Assembly: GCA_000729835.1 (NCBI GenBank)
Contig: JFHB01000037.1
Location: forward strand, 124,001-188,000
Length of the DNA: 64,000 nt
Direction of reading: 5' to 3'
Source of the DNA: Atkinsonella hypoxylon
Taxonomy: Eukaryota; Ascomycota; Sordariomycetes; Hypocreales; Clavicipitaceae
The translations under genes were made by a program, and so were the position numbers. Shown in pieces: positions 12,880 through 24,017 of the stretch (position 1 is its first letter; each line of letters begins with the position of its first letter). Below the pieces are notes generated by a model. It was not told where the DNA came from. It saw only the letters and a list, made by a program, of their open reading frames with translations, and did no database searches.

Positions 12880-14579
12880 CTGTCTGAAGGATTTTCCATC
12901 TCTCACGGCAATCAACGAACGGAGGAGTGCGCAAGGAAAAACGAGGACAATTTCTCTGAATGCATCTAGATTTACATTGACGTTTAATGGGCGATGAACG
13001 ACCGTTTAATTTAGAATTATCCCTTCTTCAACCATGTACACTTGGTACTCGACGAATTTAACCAAAAAATTAGTGTAAGGCACTAGTGTAGGCGTGACTA
13101 CAACGAGTGATGTTACGCGCAAAGATCACGAGGCATGCACAGGTCTTAATATCAGGAGCGCTCTGCTGGGTCCTGTTTTTTTTCCTCTTCTCTTTCAACT
13201 ATAGATACTAGATACACTAGATGCAAAAAATGATAAGCACACATCCCTCTTCTTTCGCCCTCCATACAGACTAGCTGTATGTTCATGGCAGTCAATATAC
13301 GACTCTGTTCACAGGCTTGCGAGGCCTTCTGCCTTATCTAAGCTCCGTGCTTCATTAATTGATTCATGGTCCTGAATGGCTTGCTCAGCAATAAAAACTC
13401 ATTCGCCTTCTGAAGCCACTCAAACATGTTTTGCGGTATAGCAACGAGGTCGTCCCCAACTCTCAGTGAGGATTGACCGATAGTTCGACCAACAACCACC
13501 AAGGGACCTCAAGGACAGCCTCCGGGATTGTCAGCAGACCCACTCGAGCTCCACTGCTGGAAACTCGAGCAAAATGCGTAAGTGCACGCAGAGGAGCTTT
13601 GAGACTCTGCTGGAACCAACAAGCACGTCAGTCATCTAGGCTTGATGCACGACTGGGTCGCGCAAACTGCACGAGTTGTTTGATTACGCCGCAGAGGGAA
13701 AGCCGTCCTCGAAGTCGCTTGCGGAATCATTGGTGACATATTCATACCAGATCGCCGGTAGTTGGTTCAGTTCCAGGGAGCCACTTAGGCTAGTGGCACC
13801 TGCATTCATGCCAGCTTTCGATGCGAAAATTAAACCACGACATACTATGTCATCAAAGTCACTGCCCTCGGGCTCACCGGTCACTTTCGCGGCATATATG
13901 CACTAAAGCGACCTGAAGAATGTTAGGAGTGTCCATCTTTATACAACAACGTACCACCCATCACTGGAAGACCTTCAATGACTCTCGAAAACGACGTTAT
14001 TACATATATACTTGAGATTATAGCGCTGGTATATGTCACGCTTGGCCCCACCTGGACCCCCACGCAAATAGGTTGGACCTGAGATTTACTGTGTTCCCGG
14101 CTATCCGTCCCAGCCTAACTTACCTAGGTATTGGTCTGGCAAAACAGGCTGACGGGGGCTAGCTGAGATGTACATATGTACAAGACGCTATCAAACTGCT
14201 ATTGTGTTTGCCGGGAAGGTTACTAGCAGACGCTACCCCTATTTTCTTCTGGCATAGAAACAGAGACGTATTGGGTGTTTGTCAATACCAGAGTCTTATC
14301 AGTAGTACATGGAAAAGTGTGAGGACAAAATCTGACTAGCGGCCATCCAAAAAAAACCTAATTGCTACTTGCGTCTAGACCTGAAGAGTGTATCGATTCG
14401 ATATACGACAGAAATTGGCTTCACAGAAGAGCCGTCTCCTCTACATGCCATGCTTGAAACCCTTCCAGGTTGTTGGCCAGACAGTTTTCCAGCTCCCGAC
14501 GATACAGAATCAACCCCCCAACCCTGACCGGTTTGTTAGAGCAGTCCACAGAACAAAGCGACAAGAGCCCTTGTGCAAC
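12880..14579. other. 1.7 kb intergenic containing a MITE end
   Basis: No coding frame is convincing. The only structured item is the inverted-repeat-element end at 14041-14091, listed separately. Confidence 0.5.
14041..14091. repeat. Terminal relic of cluster MITE family
   Basis: The last 20 or so bases, GGACCTGAGATTTACTG, match the reverse complement of the left end of the element at 22391-22758 exactly. Upstream similarity (TTGGCCCC, CTGGACC, GCAAATAGG) weakens. No opposite end was found, so this is a solo end or a heavily decayed copy. Confidence 0.6.
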
Positions 14580-16168
14580 CTACCAAGTTTTCTCTTCCTT
14601 GCCAGCCTCAGCTGTTTTTTTGCTTTTGCGTGGATGTGTATGGTAGAGTGTCTTGTCCCAAAGTAGGCTCATCTTACTCTCCCACTGGCAGTGGGACTTG
14701 GAAGTCGCCTCGAGTTGACAAATGCCCGCCTGTTGGCACTTTGAGATGATTTTGCACAACCACTCTACCTGAACGGTGATAACCGCGGGGGAGTTGACCA
14801 GAAGTGTAGGACACTGAGGTCCATAGAGGAAGAACATGTTAGGGAATGAATGAATGGCCATTCCGAGATGCGATTCGACACCATCGGACCAGGCGTCTTC
14901 TAAACAGATGCCATTCCGGCCTTTTATATGAAGCCCCTTGAGCCCGCTTGCCTCATCGCTAAATCCGGTGGCAAAAATAATGGCTTCGCATTCGACTGTC
15001 TGCCCATGAGCGCGGATACCTGTCTCTGTAATTAACTCGATTTTCTGGTTGCTGATGTCAATAACCTTCACATGGGGTTGATCCATGACCTCGTAAAGAT
15101 CCTCTTCCAAACAGGGTCGCTTAACACCAAAGGCAAAAGATGGAATCCGAGGCACCAAGAGCTCCCGTTTGGTCACATCGCTGATTCTAGCTCGTGTGCG
15201 CCGAGCCCAGAAATCATACGCATCCCGGTTGGCTTGGATATTCTGATACAGATCCCGGAACCCAGCCATCCAGAAAGCCCAGCCTCCCGCCAGATAGTGT
15301 TGTTGATAAAAGAGGTTTCGCTCCTCTATTGGGACATCCAACGTGTCCTGGTCACGCGGCACGTAGTGGAAACCGTTCGAAGTCTGCAGTCCAAGTCGTA
15401 GGGCTTCTCTGTGGTCGTCGGGTTTCATGCAAAGTGCCATTGCCGTCTGGCTCGGGCTGCTGTACTTGGGTAGAGCGAGGCATGGAGACTGTTGATATAT
15501 CGTCATAGCCTTGGCTATTTTACCCACAGATTGGATGATCTGAACTCCGCTTGGCCCCGTTCCAATGACAGCCACCCTCTTACCGCGCATACTGACAGCG
15601 TCATGAGGCCATTTTGCGGTGTGGTAGATGGGACCACGGAATTGAGACATTCCTGGAATCTTGGGGATGTTGATAACGGACGAAAACCCTACAGCTGGAA
15701 TGAACCATCGCGCCTCGGCTCTTCTGCCATCTTCTAAAGAGACGGTCCATCTCTGGGTAGTTTCTGAGTACCGGGCCGCGGAAACTGAAACGCCAAACTC
15801 ATAACTAGCAGAGATTTCCCATCGCTTGTCAACGTGGTCAAAATATCTGAGCATCTCTGCACGGGTGGGAAATTGCTCTCCCCATTCCCAATCTTGGAGA
15901 AGATCCGCATCATAGAACTGGTAGAAGGGAAACGGGCTGTCGACTGCTGCTCCCGGATAAGCGTTCTCGCGCCAGACACCTCCAAGACGTTCCTGACGCT
16001 CGAATCCTAGGACTCGAAATCCGATCTTTCGCAGTCTTTAGTCATAGTTCAGTCCTACCTCTCTACTCTATTCGTGTCTTGTATCGCAACGGAGACTCAC
16101 CGGTAGACAACGAGAATGCCTGAAAAACCAGCGCCAACGACGATTACGTCCCATTTATCCAATGTCAT
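14580..16168 (-). CDS. lolF: FAD-dependent monooxygenase, LolF homologue
   Basis: Flavin- and NADPH-dependent monooxygenase of the Baeyer-Villiger/N-hydroxylating group. Exons 16168-16101 and 16035-14580 join to 507 aa. The FAD Rossmann motif GAGFSG is at residues 12-17 and the NADPH Rossmann motif GTGPSG follows. The Baeyer-Villiger fingerprint FxGxxxHxxxWP is complete (F155, G157, H161, W165). ENAYPGAAVDSP is the usual segment after the first domain. In Epichloe, LolF is the flavin enzyme of loline synthesis, assigned to oxidation of the amino-acid intermediate before ring closure. It is divergent from lolC, as in Epichloe. Alone it could be any BVMO; the name rests on the ordered set of neighbours. 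Confidence 0.85.
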
Positions 16169-17416
16169 CTTAATGAAATGAAGAATAATTAAATAATCAA
16201 TTTGCTGAATAGAGCCAAACTTTGTTGCATCAGAAATGTCATCAAAGGCTGACGGCTTCGGGGATAGAAAAGCTTGATCGAGTGTGCAATTTACTGAGGT
16301 GCGTAACGGACTAGTACTGGGACGATCAAATTATCTGTGTGCGAATGGTCAGATGGGTAGCTGTGCAAATGAATAGACCAGTTTGGGAGGGAGGAGTATA
16401 GCCGTACACATGGATTCGCAATTTGGGAATGAAGCGTCAAGTCTGTGGCGGTATAAAGGGCATAGGGCAGGCGTGAGTGCGGCGTTCACTCACTCTGTGT
16501 CATGTCATTTCTCACTTCTCACAAGGAGGGGGACCGCAGCTTGACAGAAACACATCCGCGACGTAGTTATCCTCATCTGCCGGGCCGCAGGAATACTAAT
16601 CCCAGGTCCAAGGGATGTTTGCGCTGGTCCAGAACGGGTGAATTTTTAGGCAGAATGGCATATACTAATCACACAGTATTAGTTTCTAAGCAAGAAATCT
16701 AGGGTCTATAGAGCGTGTATTTATACAGTATATACCACTAGATATTAGTGTATTATACTGTTTCTTCTTATAGTTAGAAAGATTTACAGTGTATCTAGAG
16801 CGTGCATATACTGAGGAAATATGTATCACATACTAAGTAAAAAAAAAAAAAATGTTAATTCGCACTAATACACTGTAGATTTTGTATATACTTTACTTAG
16901 TATATACTAAAGCCTTCACTGCCTGCTATTCTGGCCAAAAATACACTCGTATTCATCACACCATCCGTTGCCCAAAATAACGCATCCTGCGACATCCAGG
17001 CCCACCGATATGGGTCCTTTCTCCGTCGTAATAACCAAGTCATGACAGCCAAAAGCAAGATCAATTCACAAAAGTACCATCGCGCACCAACCTGGTTGCT
17101 GGGGGCTTTGACCAGCCTGTCGTGGATTGCATGACAGTTTGTATGTCTTACGTAGAGTTTCATCATTATGTTTGTACTGTCATATCAGAGTTTCTACTCT
17201 TACAAGCTGTCACCAGGAACCGGGTTGGCGCGCGATGGTATGCAATTATCAGAGGAATAACGACCAAGCACAGAGTAGAAGAAAGGAAAGGACCAGAACT
17301 GGTTGGCGATTTTCCAACTTGAATACTCACATACTCACCCAAGCCGTCATTCTGTTCATATCATCACTCGCCTCCAGTGTCTTGTCCACCTTGTTTCAAT
17401 ATTTCCGTCGAGCAAA
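16169..17416. promoter_or_regulatory. Divergent lolF/lolC upstream region, split by a MITE
   Basis: About 1.25 kb separates the divergent starts of lolF and lolC. It should hold both promoters. A MITE copy (about 16592-16950) occupies its middle. No other gene seen. Confidence 0.45.
16592..16950. mobile_element. MITE copy 1 (non-autonomous inverted-repeat element)
   Basis: AT-rich, non-coding element colinear with the reverse complement of the copy at 22391-22758. Shared blocks include TATACTAATCACACAGTATTA, trimmed here to its first 20 bases TATACTAATCACACAGTATT, then TTCTAAGCAAGA, TTAATTCGCACTAATACACT and CTTCACTGCCTGCTATTCTG. The left end (CCCAGGTCC) has diverged and the right terminal repeat fades after about 16950. 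It carries a poly-A run near 16840. It sits between lolF and lolC. Confidence 0.8.
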
Positions 17417-19206
17417 ATGACGGTAGGCACGATTACTTCGACCTCTAACGGGGATCAAGATATCCCAAATGAATTCGAAACTCAGCTTCTCCATCTTGGG
17501 TACGTTATCCCGCCTCATATGACGGTCCTCTATCCCAGAACTAATCAGTTTGCGATTCAAGGCGGTTCCCGGACATTTTAGGCAGTTGCGCGGTGCCTGT
17601 TTACAGTTCGGCAGTAAGATCAAGCAATCGCCTCCTCGAAACCCACCAACTATGTCATATGCGCTGAATTGTTTTCTTTTTGCGCATCTTACTAGGCCTT
17701 TGAGTTCAACAGCGTTGCCCACGGTGCGCGTCTTCTAAACTTGACGCAGTTCGGCAACATCTACAGCCGCTTCACCAATGTTTGTCTCTTTCTCCTTCTC
17801 CCTCATGACTGCTTTTCTCCAACGAGGACACAAGCTAATAAAACACAACCATCCTTCAACAGCCCACCGTCAATGTCTTGCAAAATCGACTGGCCGGGCT
17901 GGAAGGAGGCGTCGCTGCTTGTGCCGTTGCATCCGGCTCTGCGGCGGTAGTCATAACGGTAATGGCCCTCGCAGGCGTTGGCGACAACTTCGTCTCATCC
18001 TTTCACGTTCATGCTGGCACATTCCACCAGTTCGGCAGTTTAGCCAAGCAGATGGGCATCGAGTGCCGCTTTGTGAAGTCTCGAGACCCTGCAGACTTTG
18101 CGGCGGCTATCGACGACAAGACCAAGTTCGTCTGGCTTGAGACCATCAGCAACCCTGGCAATGTTATACTAGACCTTGAGGCAGTCTCGACGGTCTGCCA
18201 CACCAAGGGCATTCCTTTGATTGTCAGTATCCCAATTAATACTGTCCGTCTCTTAGGGGAGTTGGGACTAAAATCAGGGGGGATGGGGTTCCATCCAGGA
18301 TATTAGTGCGATAACACATTTGGCTGTGCCGGGTACTTTTGTCGTCCCATCAACCACGGCGTCGATATCGTCGTTCACTCGGCCACCAAGTGGATCGGCG
18401 GCCACGGCACTACGGTAGGCGGTATCATCGTCGACGGCGGTACCTTTGACTGGGGTCAGCACCCGGATCGGTTCCCCCAGTTCCATGATCCACGGACGCG
18501 ACTCTGGGAACGCTTTTCCCGTCGGGCGTTTGCTGTCCGCTGCCAGTTTGAGATCCTGCGCGATACGGGGAGCTCCCTCAGCGCTCCTGCGGCCCAGCAG
18601 CTGTTGATTGGCCTCGAGTCGCTTGCCGTGCGCTGCGAGCGCCACGCGTATAATGCGGCCAAGATTGCCGACTGGCTGCACGAGCATCCCCTCGTGGCCT
18701 GGGTCAGCTATGTTGGTCACCCGAACCACCCCGATCACCAGGGAGCGCTCAAGTACCTCAAGCGAGGTTTTGGCTCGGTCATCTGCTTCGGTCTACGGGG
18801 GGGTTTTGAAGCAGGTGCTTTGTTCTGCGATGCGTTGAAGATGGTCATCACGACTACCAAGTGCGTAATTAAACTAAACTAGCCCCTTCTTCTCCCTAGA
18901 GAGCATCGTTCTGCCATTCTAACCTTGCTTTGCAGCCTGGGGGATGCCAAGACCCTGATCCTCCATCCCGCCTCGACTACCCATGAGCACTTCAGTCCCG
19001 AGGATCGAGCCGAGGCTGGCGTCACTGATGATATGATCAGGCTGTCTGTGGGTATTGAGCAGATTAAGGATATCAAGACTGACTTCGAGCAGGCATTTGA
19101 GCAAGTCCTTCGGGGTAAGAGTCTTCGTAAGCCTTTCATCGAAAAGATTCTCTTGCAGGATGAGATTAATGAAAGCTTATTTGGACCTTCGGCCTGTTGT
19201 ACATAA
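17417..19206 (+). CDS. lolC: Gamma-class PLP enzyme, LolC homologue
   Basis: Cys/Met-metabolism (O-acetylhomoserine sulfhydrylase-like) PLP enzyme. In loline synthesis LolC performs gamma-substitution of an activated homoserine by proline, giving N-(3-amino-3-carboxypropyl)proline. Six exons: 17417-17499, 17562-17613, 17696-17779, 17863-18222, 18307-18860, 18936-19206; 467 aa. The N-terminus MTVGTITSTSNGDQD leads into FETQLLHLG. Then come IYSRFTNPTVNVLQNRLAGLE, here broken across an intron, the SGSAA loop, DNTFG (Asp195 pairs with the PLP ring nitrogen) and the Schiff-base lysine in SATKW (Lys221). The C-terminal catalytic strand LILHPASTTH and SVGIE are intact. All expected catalytic elements are present, so it looks functional. 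Divergent from lolF and followed by lolD on the same strand. Confidence 0.93.
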
Positions 19207-20764
19207 TTAGGAGTCGTTGCGAGGCATGGTAAACGTTCTACCAGAAGTGGCATAGAAGGTCTTTTCAATAGACCCGTAACTCACGGTTGTAACGTTTTTC
19301 ATACTTGCCATGCGGAATTTATTTTGACAATATTTCTAAGTGTGCAGAACTTGTAGTCACTTACAAAGCTAAATGCGGTAATCAATGTTTTGGTACGCCA
19401 TGTCCTCTCGACCATCTTGTGAACAAAGGGGCATCAGTCGTGCTCCGCGCAGTCCCTCCAAAGTTGTACTATAGTTACCATCGTACGGCACATAGAGTAG
19501 CTAAACACACAGTAGCGGTTTTTTGATCATGCAGTAGGAGCTAAGCCCGAAAGGAAAGAGGTACCCTTCTACACATTTTCTACGTAAAGGTACCTCCCGC
19601 GTTTGTAGGCATACTTGGGCGTTATTAATGTGCATATAACGAGGGACATCGCAATTTTTGACCTCTTTTAATATAAAGCTTCTATCAAGACCTATAATAA
19701 GTCTATCTTAGGGCTAGCTAAAGCCTGCTTCATAATTTAGTTAAGAAGATAAGGGACTTAGCCTAGAGCTAAAATTATATATAACTTAAGGTACAGGACC
19801 TATAAAGTAAAATCGCTTATTATCTTAAGCGATATAAGGGGATACAGCCGGCTAAGGTGCTATTAGAAAAGCTCATTAATATTAATATGGCTGCTAAGGC
19901 TAATAATGCAATAAAGTATATTGTGAGGCCTGCGGTATTGTAAGGCTCGCGAGGTTTAAAAAAAATCAGTGTAGAATGCGTGCAAACTTATTAAGTTACG
20001 TTACTTTACATGAAAAATGTGTGGAAAGGTACCTCTTCCGTTTCGGGCTTAGCTCCTACTGCATGATCAAAAAACCGCTGCTGCGTGTTTAGCTACTCGG
20101 CAGAGACAAGCTGTTGTCTTAAATAGTAAATCATGCATATCGAAACTTGCCGTGAAAAGAGGTGGAGATTTTGTGCGTGTCTTGACTTGAATATCATCAC
20201 CAACCAGATACCGGGCGTTCCACTATCTACAGACACCTGTGACAGGCGGCGCGGGGCTGGGCAATTCGGAGACTGTCTCACTAAAGCATGGAGTACATCA
20301 GAATCATGTATGATACAGATGCCGAGCCAAATGTCCTACATGATCGAAACGGTGAGCCGAAGCACAGCACACCATCAAGATGCGACTGCAATCTCGGTTG
20401 TCACTTGGAAGCGCTCGTGCATAATGCAAGTCGCTCTCTCATACGTAGCTTAGAGAGTTCATGAGGGACCAGAACAGAAAAGTCTGGCTTTTCGACAAGG
20501 AAGTAGCTGGACAAGGTTTGCAGGCGCTCTGACCAAGCATAGCTAATATTGGAGGTTGGAGACTCTGCCATGCCTTCAATAGGCCCCGATGTAGCCTTGC
20601 TTGTGTGTGTACTGGCAAAAATGTCTATAAATATGTGTATGTTCGAGTATCTTGTTCGGTTTTGTAAAATCAACCTCGCCAGCTCTCAGCCTGTCAGCCA
20701 AGTGAATTGTTATTGCCATTGTATTATTCCAGAACACGTACTTGCACAATTTCCGATCGCAGCA
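19207..20764. other. lolC-lolD spacer, largely a transposable element
   Basis: This 1.56 kb spacer holds the inverted-repeat element at 19495-20098. The rest shows no gene. The frame of lolD stays open upstream to about 20549, but that part has no family similarity. Confidence 0.5.
19495..20098. mobile_element. Inverted-repeat element (MITE-like), about 600 bp
   Basis: Near-perfect terminal inverted repeats of about 70 bp. The left end runs GAGTAGCTAAACAC, then AGTAGCGGTTTTTTGATCAT, then GCAGTAGGAGCTAAGCCCGA. The right end is its reverse complement with a few changes (for example AGCAGCGG). The interior is AT-rich with stop codons in every frame, consistent with a non-autonomous or decayed element. 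The high identity between the ends suggests fairly recent insertion. No clear target-site duplication was identified. Confidence 0.85.
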
Positions 20765-22269
20765 ATGGCCGTCGTACGAGAAGCATTTGAGAACCATGTC
20801 AAGCTGGTCGAGAGTCGGAACTCGCCCGGCCATGTACTTGCTTCTTCTGAGGCCTCCTTCTTTGTTGCCGACTTGAACGACGTTGTTCGTAAGTGGGCGG
20901 TGTGGAAGGAAGCTCTCCCGGATGTCACCCCTTTTTTTGGTACGTCTTCAACTCCCCCATTTCATGTTTCACTTAGCTGGGAGGTCTGATGGTCCGAATT
21001 TGACTTGGAGGCAGCCGTGAAAAGCAGCTATGATCGACGGCTGATCCAGACTCTGGCCACCTGTGGAGCCGGATTTGACTGTGCCTCGACGGAAGAGATT
21101 GAGTTGATCCTGTCCTTGGGCATTGGGGCAGAACGAATCATCTTCACTCATCCGTGCAAGCCCGTCTCCTCCCTCGGGCTCTGCCGCAAGCTTGGGATTA
21201 CGCTGATCACTTTTGACAACGAATGTGAGCTCCGTAAGCTCCACCATCACTATCCCGAAGCTCAGACCATCCTCCGCATCTTCGCCGACGACCCGACCAA
21301 TGCCGATCCTTTGGGTACCAAGTTTGGCGCCGCGCGGGAGGACTTTGATGGACTCGTCCGTCTGGTTAAGGAGTTGAACATGCAGCTGGCCGGCGCCAGT
21401 TTTCATGTAGGTACGTCTCGTTCCTTTTTTTTTTTTTTTTTTATTTGGGTGAAGTAGCCTGAGGTACCTTGGCCGGTATGCAGCTCGCTAGTTAACGCAA
21501 TTTCACGCCCTGTTCTAGCCCCTACCGTCGCTGTCGATGCCGCTGCATACGTACGAGGCATCCAGGACGCAGCCGAGGTCTTCGCGCTGGCCCGACAGGT
21601 GGGGCTGAAGCCTATGGTGCTAGATATTGGCGGCGGCTACACAGACTCAACGTTTCAACAGATTGCCGGGGCGGTCCGGACGGCGATTGCCGAGTGCTTC
21701 AAGTCGCAAGTGGCTGAGGGACGCCTACGCGTCCTTGCGGAGCCGGGGACTCTCTTCTCCTGCAGCCCGTTCTATCTAGCCGTCAAGGTTGTCGCGCGAA
21801 GGAGGAACGCCACTCCGTTTGGGCAAGAGCCAGCCACGCGTCTCTACCTTAACGACGGCATCTACAGCAACTTCATGATGCGTTTCATCGTCAACATGAC
21901 CTTCTCACCCGTGGCCGTCATCCGGGAGGGTGTATGGCACGAGCAGACGATGCGCGGTGAGGCGTGCTCTCTTTGGGGTCGGAGCTGTGACTCCAACGAC
22001 TGCATCAACAGGGATTGTCGGCTCGATCCGGGAGTGGGAGTCGGGGACTGGCTTGTCTTCAAAGACATGGGGGGTGAGCGTTTCCCCTTTTCTCTTTTCG
22101 TTTTTGGGTCTCTGCGAAGAATAGCATAGGAACTAACCATGGTGTGGCAGCCTACACAACGGTATGCAACACCACCTTCAATGGCTTCACCAGCTCCAAT
22201 CACACAATCTACCTAGAACCCACCCAAGTCGACAAAGCGCAGTCGACCTTTGAACAGTTGGCCATCTGA
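20765..22269 (+). CDS. lolD: Ornithine-decarboxylase-like PLP enzyme, LolD homologue
   Basis: Fold-III (alanine-racemase-like) PLP decarboxylase of the eukaryotic ODC family; LolD is thought to decarboxylate the LolC-derived intermediate. Exons 20765-20939, 21015-21410, 21519-22073 and 22151-22269 give 414 aa. Schiff-base lysine is in AVK (Lys61), followed by GAGFDCAS. LDIGGGY (228-230 GGG) and AEPG (Glu265) are conserved, and the ODC-type catalytic Cys-Asp pair is in WGRSCDS (Cys347-Asp348). The C-terminus has DMGAYT and FNGF. Odd points: the loop after SFHV reads APTV instead of the ODC GSG, and Arg of the ODC EPGR motif is Thr. The frame is open 72 codons upstream of the chosen ATG. Intron 2 contains an 18-bp T run. 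Confidence 0.91.
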
Positions 22270-22390
22270 ATGCTAGATTGAGTGGACCCACATGCAGCGT
22301 GCCGTCCCGCGTTCCGTCCGTGGCTGCATAGCGCTAGACTGATTCCTATCTCTTTGATCCCGAGAAGGCCACTTTTATTTGATGGGGTTT

Positions 22391-22758
22391 CAGTAAATCT
22401 CAGGTCCAGCCTATGTGTGCATTGGTCCAGAGCGGAGCCAAAAAGGGTGTATTTTTGGCCAGAATAGCAGGCAGTGAAGCGTTTTGTATATACCTAGTAT
22501 ATGCCCAGTATATACAGAATGCACAGTGTATTAGTGCGAATTAAACATTTTTATATTTAGTGGTATAGTGCACTAATATCTAGTGTTATACGGAGTAGTG
22601 CTATAGAAATGCGCGCTCTATTGACTCTTGATCTCTTGCTTAGAAATTAATACTGTGTGATTAGTATATGCTTAGTATTTGCTATTCTGCCTAAATCTAC
22701 ACCCGCTCTGGCTCCGCTCTGGACCAATGCACACATGGTCCAGACCTGAGATGTACTG
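22391..22758. mobile_element. MITE copy 2, best-preserved member
   Basis: A 368-bp AT-rich element with imperfect terminal inverted repeats of about 85 bp. It begins CAGTAAATCTCAGGTCC and ends GGTCCAGACCTGAGATGTACTG (last 17 bases GACCTGAGATGTACTG plus preceding C). Both arms share GTGTGCATTGGTCCAGAGCG. CAGT...ACTG ends with a TA on the right flank resemble Tc1/mariner-type termini; the left flank is TT, so the duplication is not perfect. It lies between the lolD stop and the lolO stop. Confidence 0.87.
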
Positions 22759-22983
22759 TACACCCTTATTTGATGACTCTGTGCCGTCTTCTCGGAGAAT
22801 TAGACCCCAAGAACGGTAAAAAATGACGACATGGCGGAACGCCCTCTTTTGGCGACAATCACGTGAGACGGACAAGGGACAACGACCTGGGTTTCTGACC
22901 GACTGTCAGAACCGCTCATAATTGTAGTTCATTGTTTCAGTGCAATCACTTCACTACTACCAGCCTCAGGCCTCCGTCCCCTC

Positions 22984-23690
22984 CTACATGACCGTTGCTC
23001 CTGTCTTGCGCTCATACTCCAGAGCAAGTCGGCGGGCCAGCCACTGCCCTGCCGTCATCCGATCTTTCCACTCGAGCGTGCTCCACTTCCCTCGCTCCTT
23101 GCAGCCAGGCAGAGATTCGATCATCTCGAGCGAGTAGCGCTGCACCAGCTCGTCATCATCACCGGGACTTCCTTCGTACATGTGCCGGCTCGGCGCCGTG
23201 ACGCGGTGGAGGGCGCTCCGCCATCTGCCGTTGGTCTGCTTCTCAAGCAGGTCCCCAACTTGAACAATCATAGCCCCCTTAATCGGAAGCACAGGTCGGT
23301 AAATGTCTTCCTCGTATTCCGTAGTCGTGCAGCTCAAGCCCCCCGGCCATGTCCTGGAAGAGCATGGTGAACTGTAAGTAGTCCGTGTGCGCATTAAGCC
23401 GGTTCGCGGATCCGCTGGCCAGCTGTGAAACGGGCTGCCCCAGGAAATAGTTCCAGGTTGATTGGGTGCTCGTGTGGCGCGGCTCAAACTTTTTTCCAAT
23501 GTAATCAAAATCCTCCATCCCGAGGATTTCGCACACGAGCCGCATGTTCCCGAGAGATTGCTTGTAGCAGGCCGCAAACCACTTCTTCAGGAAGTCGAGA
23601 TAGCCCGGGAGATGCTGCTCCACCAAGTTTAGATCTGGGGCGCCCGGCGGGTACGTTCCGCAAGGGTCCCGCAGCTCCATAGCGGATGTA
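22984..23690 (-). pseudogene. lolO: LolO homologue, 5'-truncated and frameshifted 2OG-Fe oxygenase
   Basis: C-terminal part, about 235 codons, of a non-haem 2-oxoglutarate/Fe(II) oxygenase of the isopenicillin-N-synthase group. LolO forms the ether bridge of lolines from 1-acetamidopyrrolizidine. Two frames make up the remnant. The 5' one includes LNLVEQHLPGYLDFLKKW and the HxD facial-triad motif NAHTDYLQFT. After a one-base shift near 23316-23330 the second has PIKGAMIVQVGDLL, the distal His in SALHRVTAP and the 2OG-binding R-x-S in RYSLEM. Upstream of 23691 the coding sequence stops abruptly at an inverted-repeat element, and no N-terminal exon was found beyond it. A sequencing error could explain the shift but not the truncation. 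Confidence 0.87.
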
Positions 23691-24017
23691 CAGCAACGGA
23701 TTTTACTAATAAAAGAGCCTCAATATCTCTTGTATTAGGTATTAAGATACCTAACTAGTAAAGCCCCTAGTTATAGCATTCTCTATAAGCTATATCGATA
23801 TCAACTGGAATATCTATTATTTAAAGCTCTATTATTTAATAATATAAGTTATAATTACTATTATCTTTTTTTTTTTAAACATTTATTAAGATTTCTATAC
23901 CTTACGTCTTTAACAAGCGTAGCCTCTATTAGATTGTCCCCACAATTAAAGTTGTATACCCCACTATTCTTCCACTCTAGGCCTAGTTGCTGCTGTGTAT
24001 TCAAAAATCCGTTGCTG
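23691..24017. mobile_element. Inverted-repeat element replacing the 5' part of lolO
   Basis: AT-rich 327-bp block whose ends are inverted repeats: left CAGCAACGGATTTT, right AAAAATCCGTTGCTG. TA precedes the left end; the right flank is CG. Ends resemble those of the 19495-20098 element (CAGCAGCGGTTTTTTGA against CAGCAACGGATTTTTGA), suggesting one superfamily. No transposase frame. Confidence 0.75.

Noticed and set aside
20549..20764. In-frame upstream extension of lolD with several ATG codons
   Set aside because: Adds 72 residues without similarity to the decarboxylase family; the ATG at 20765 gives the normal length.
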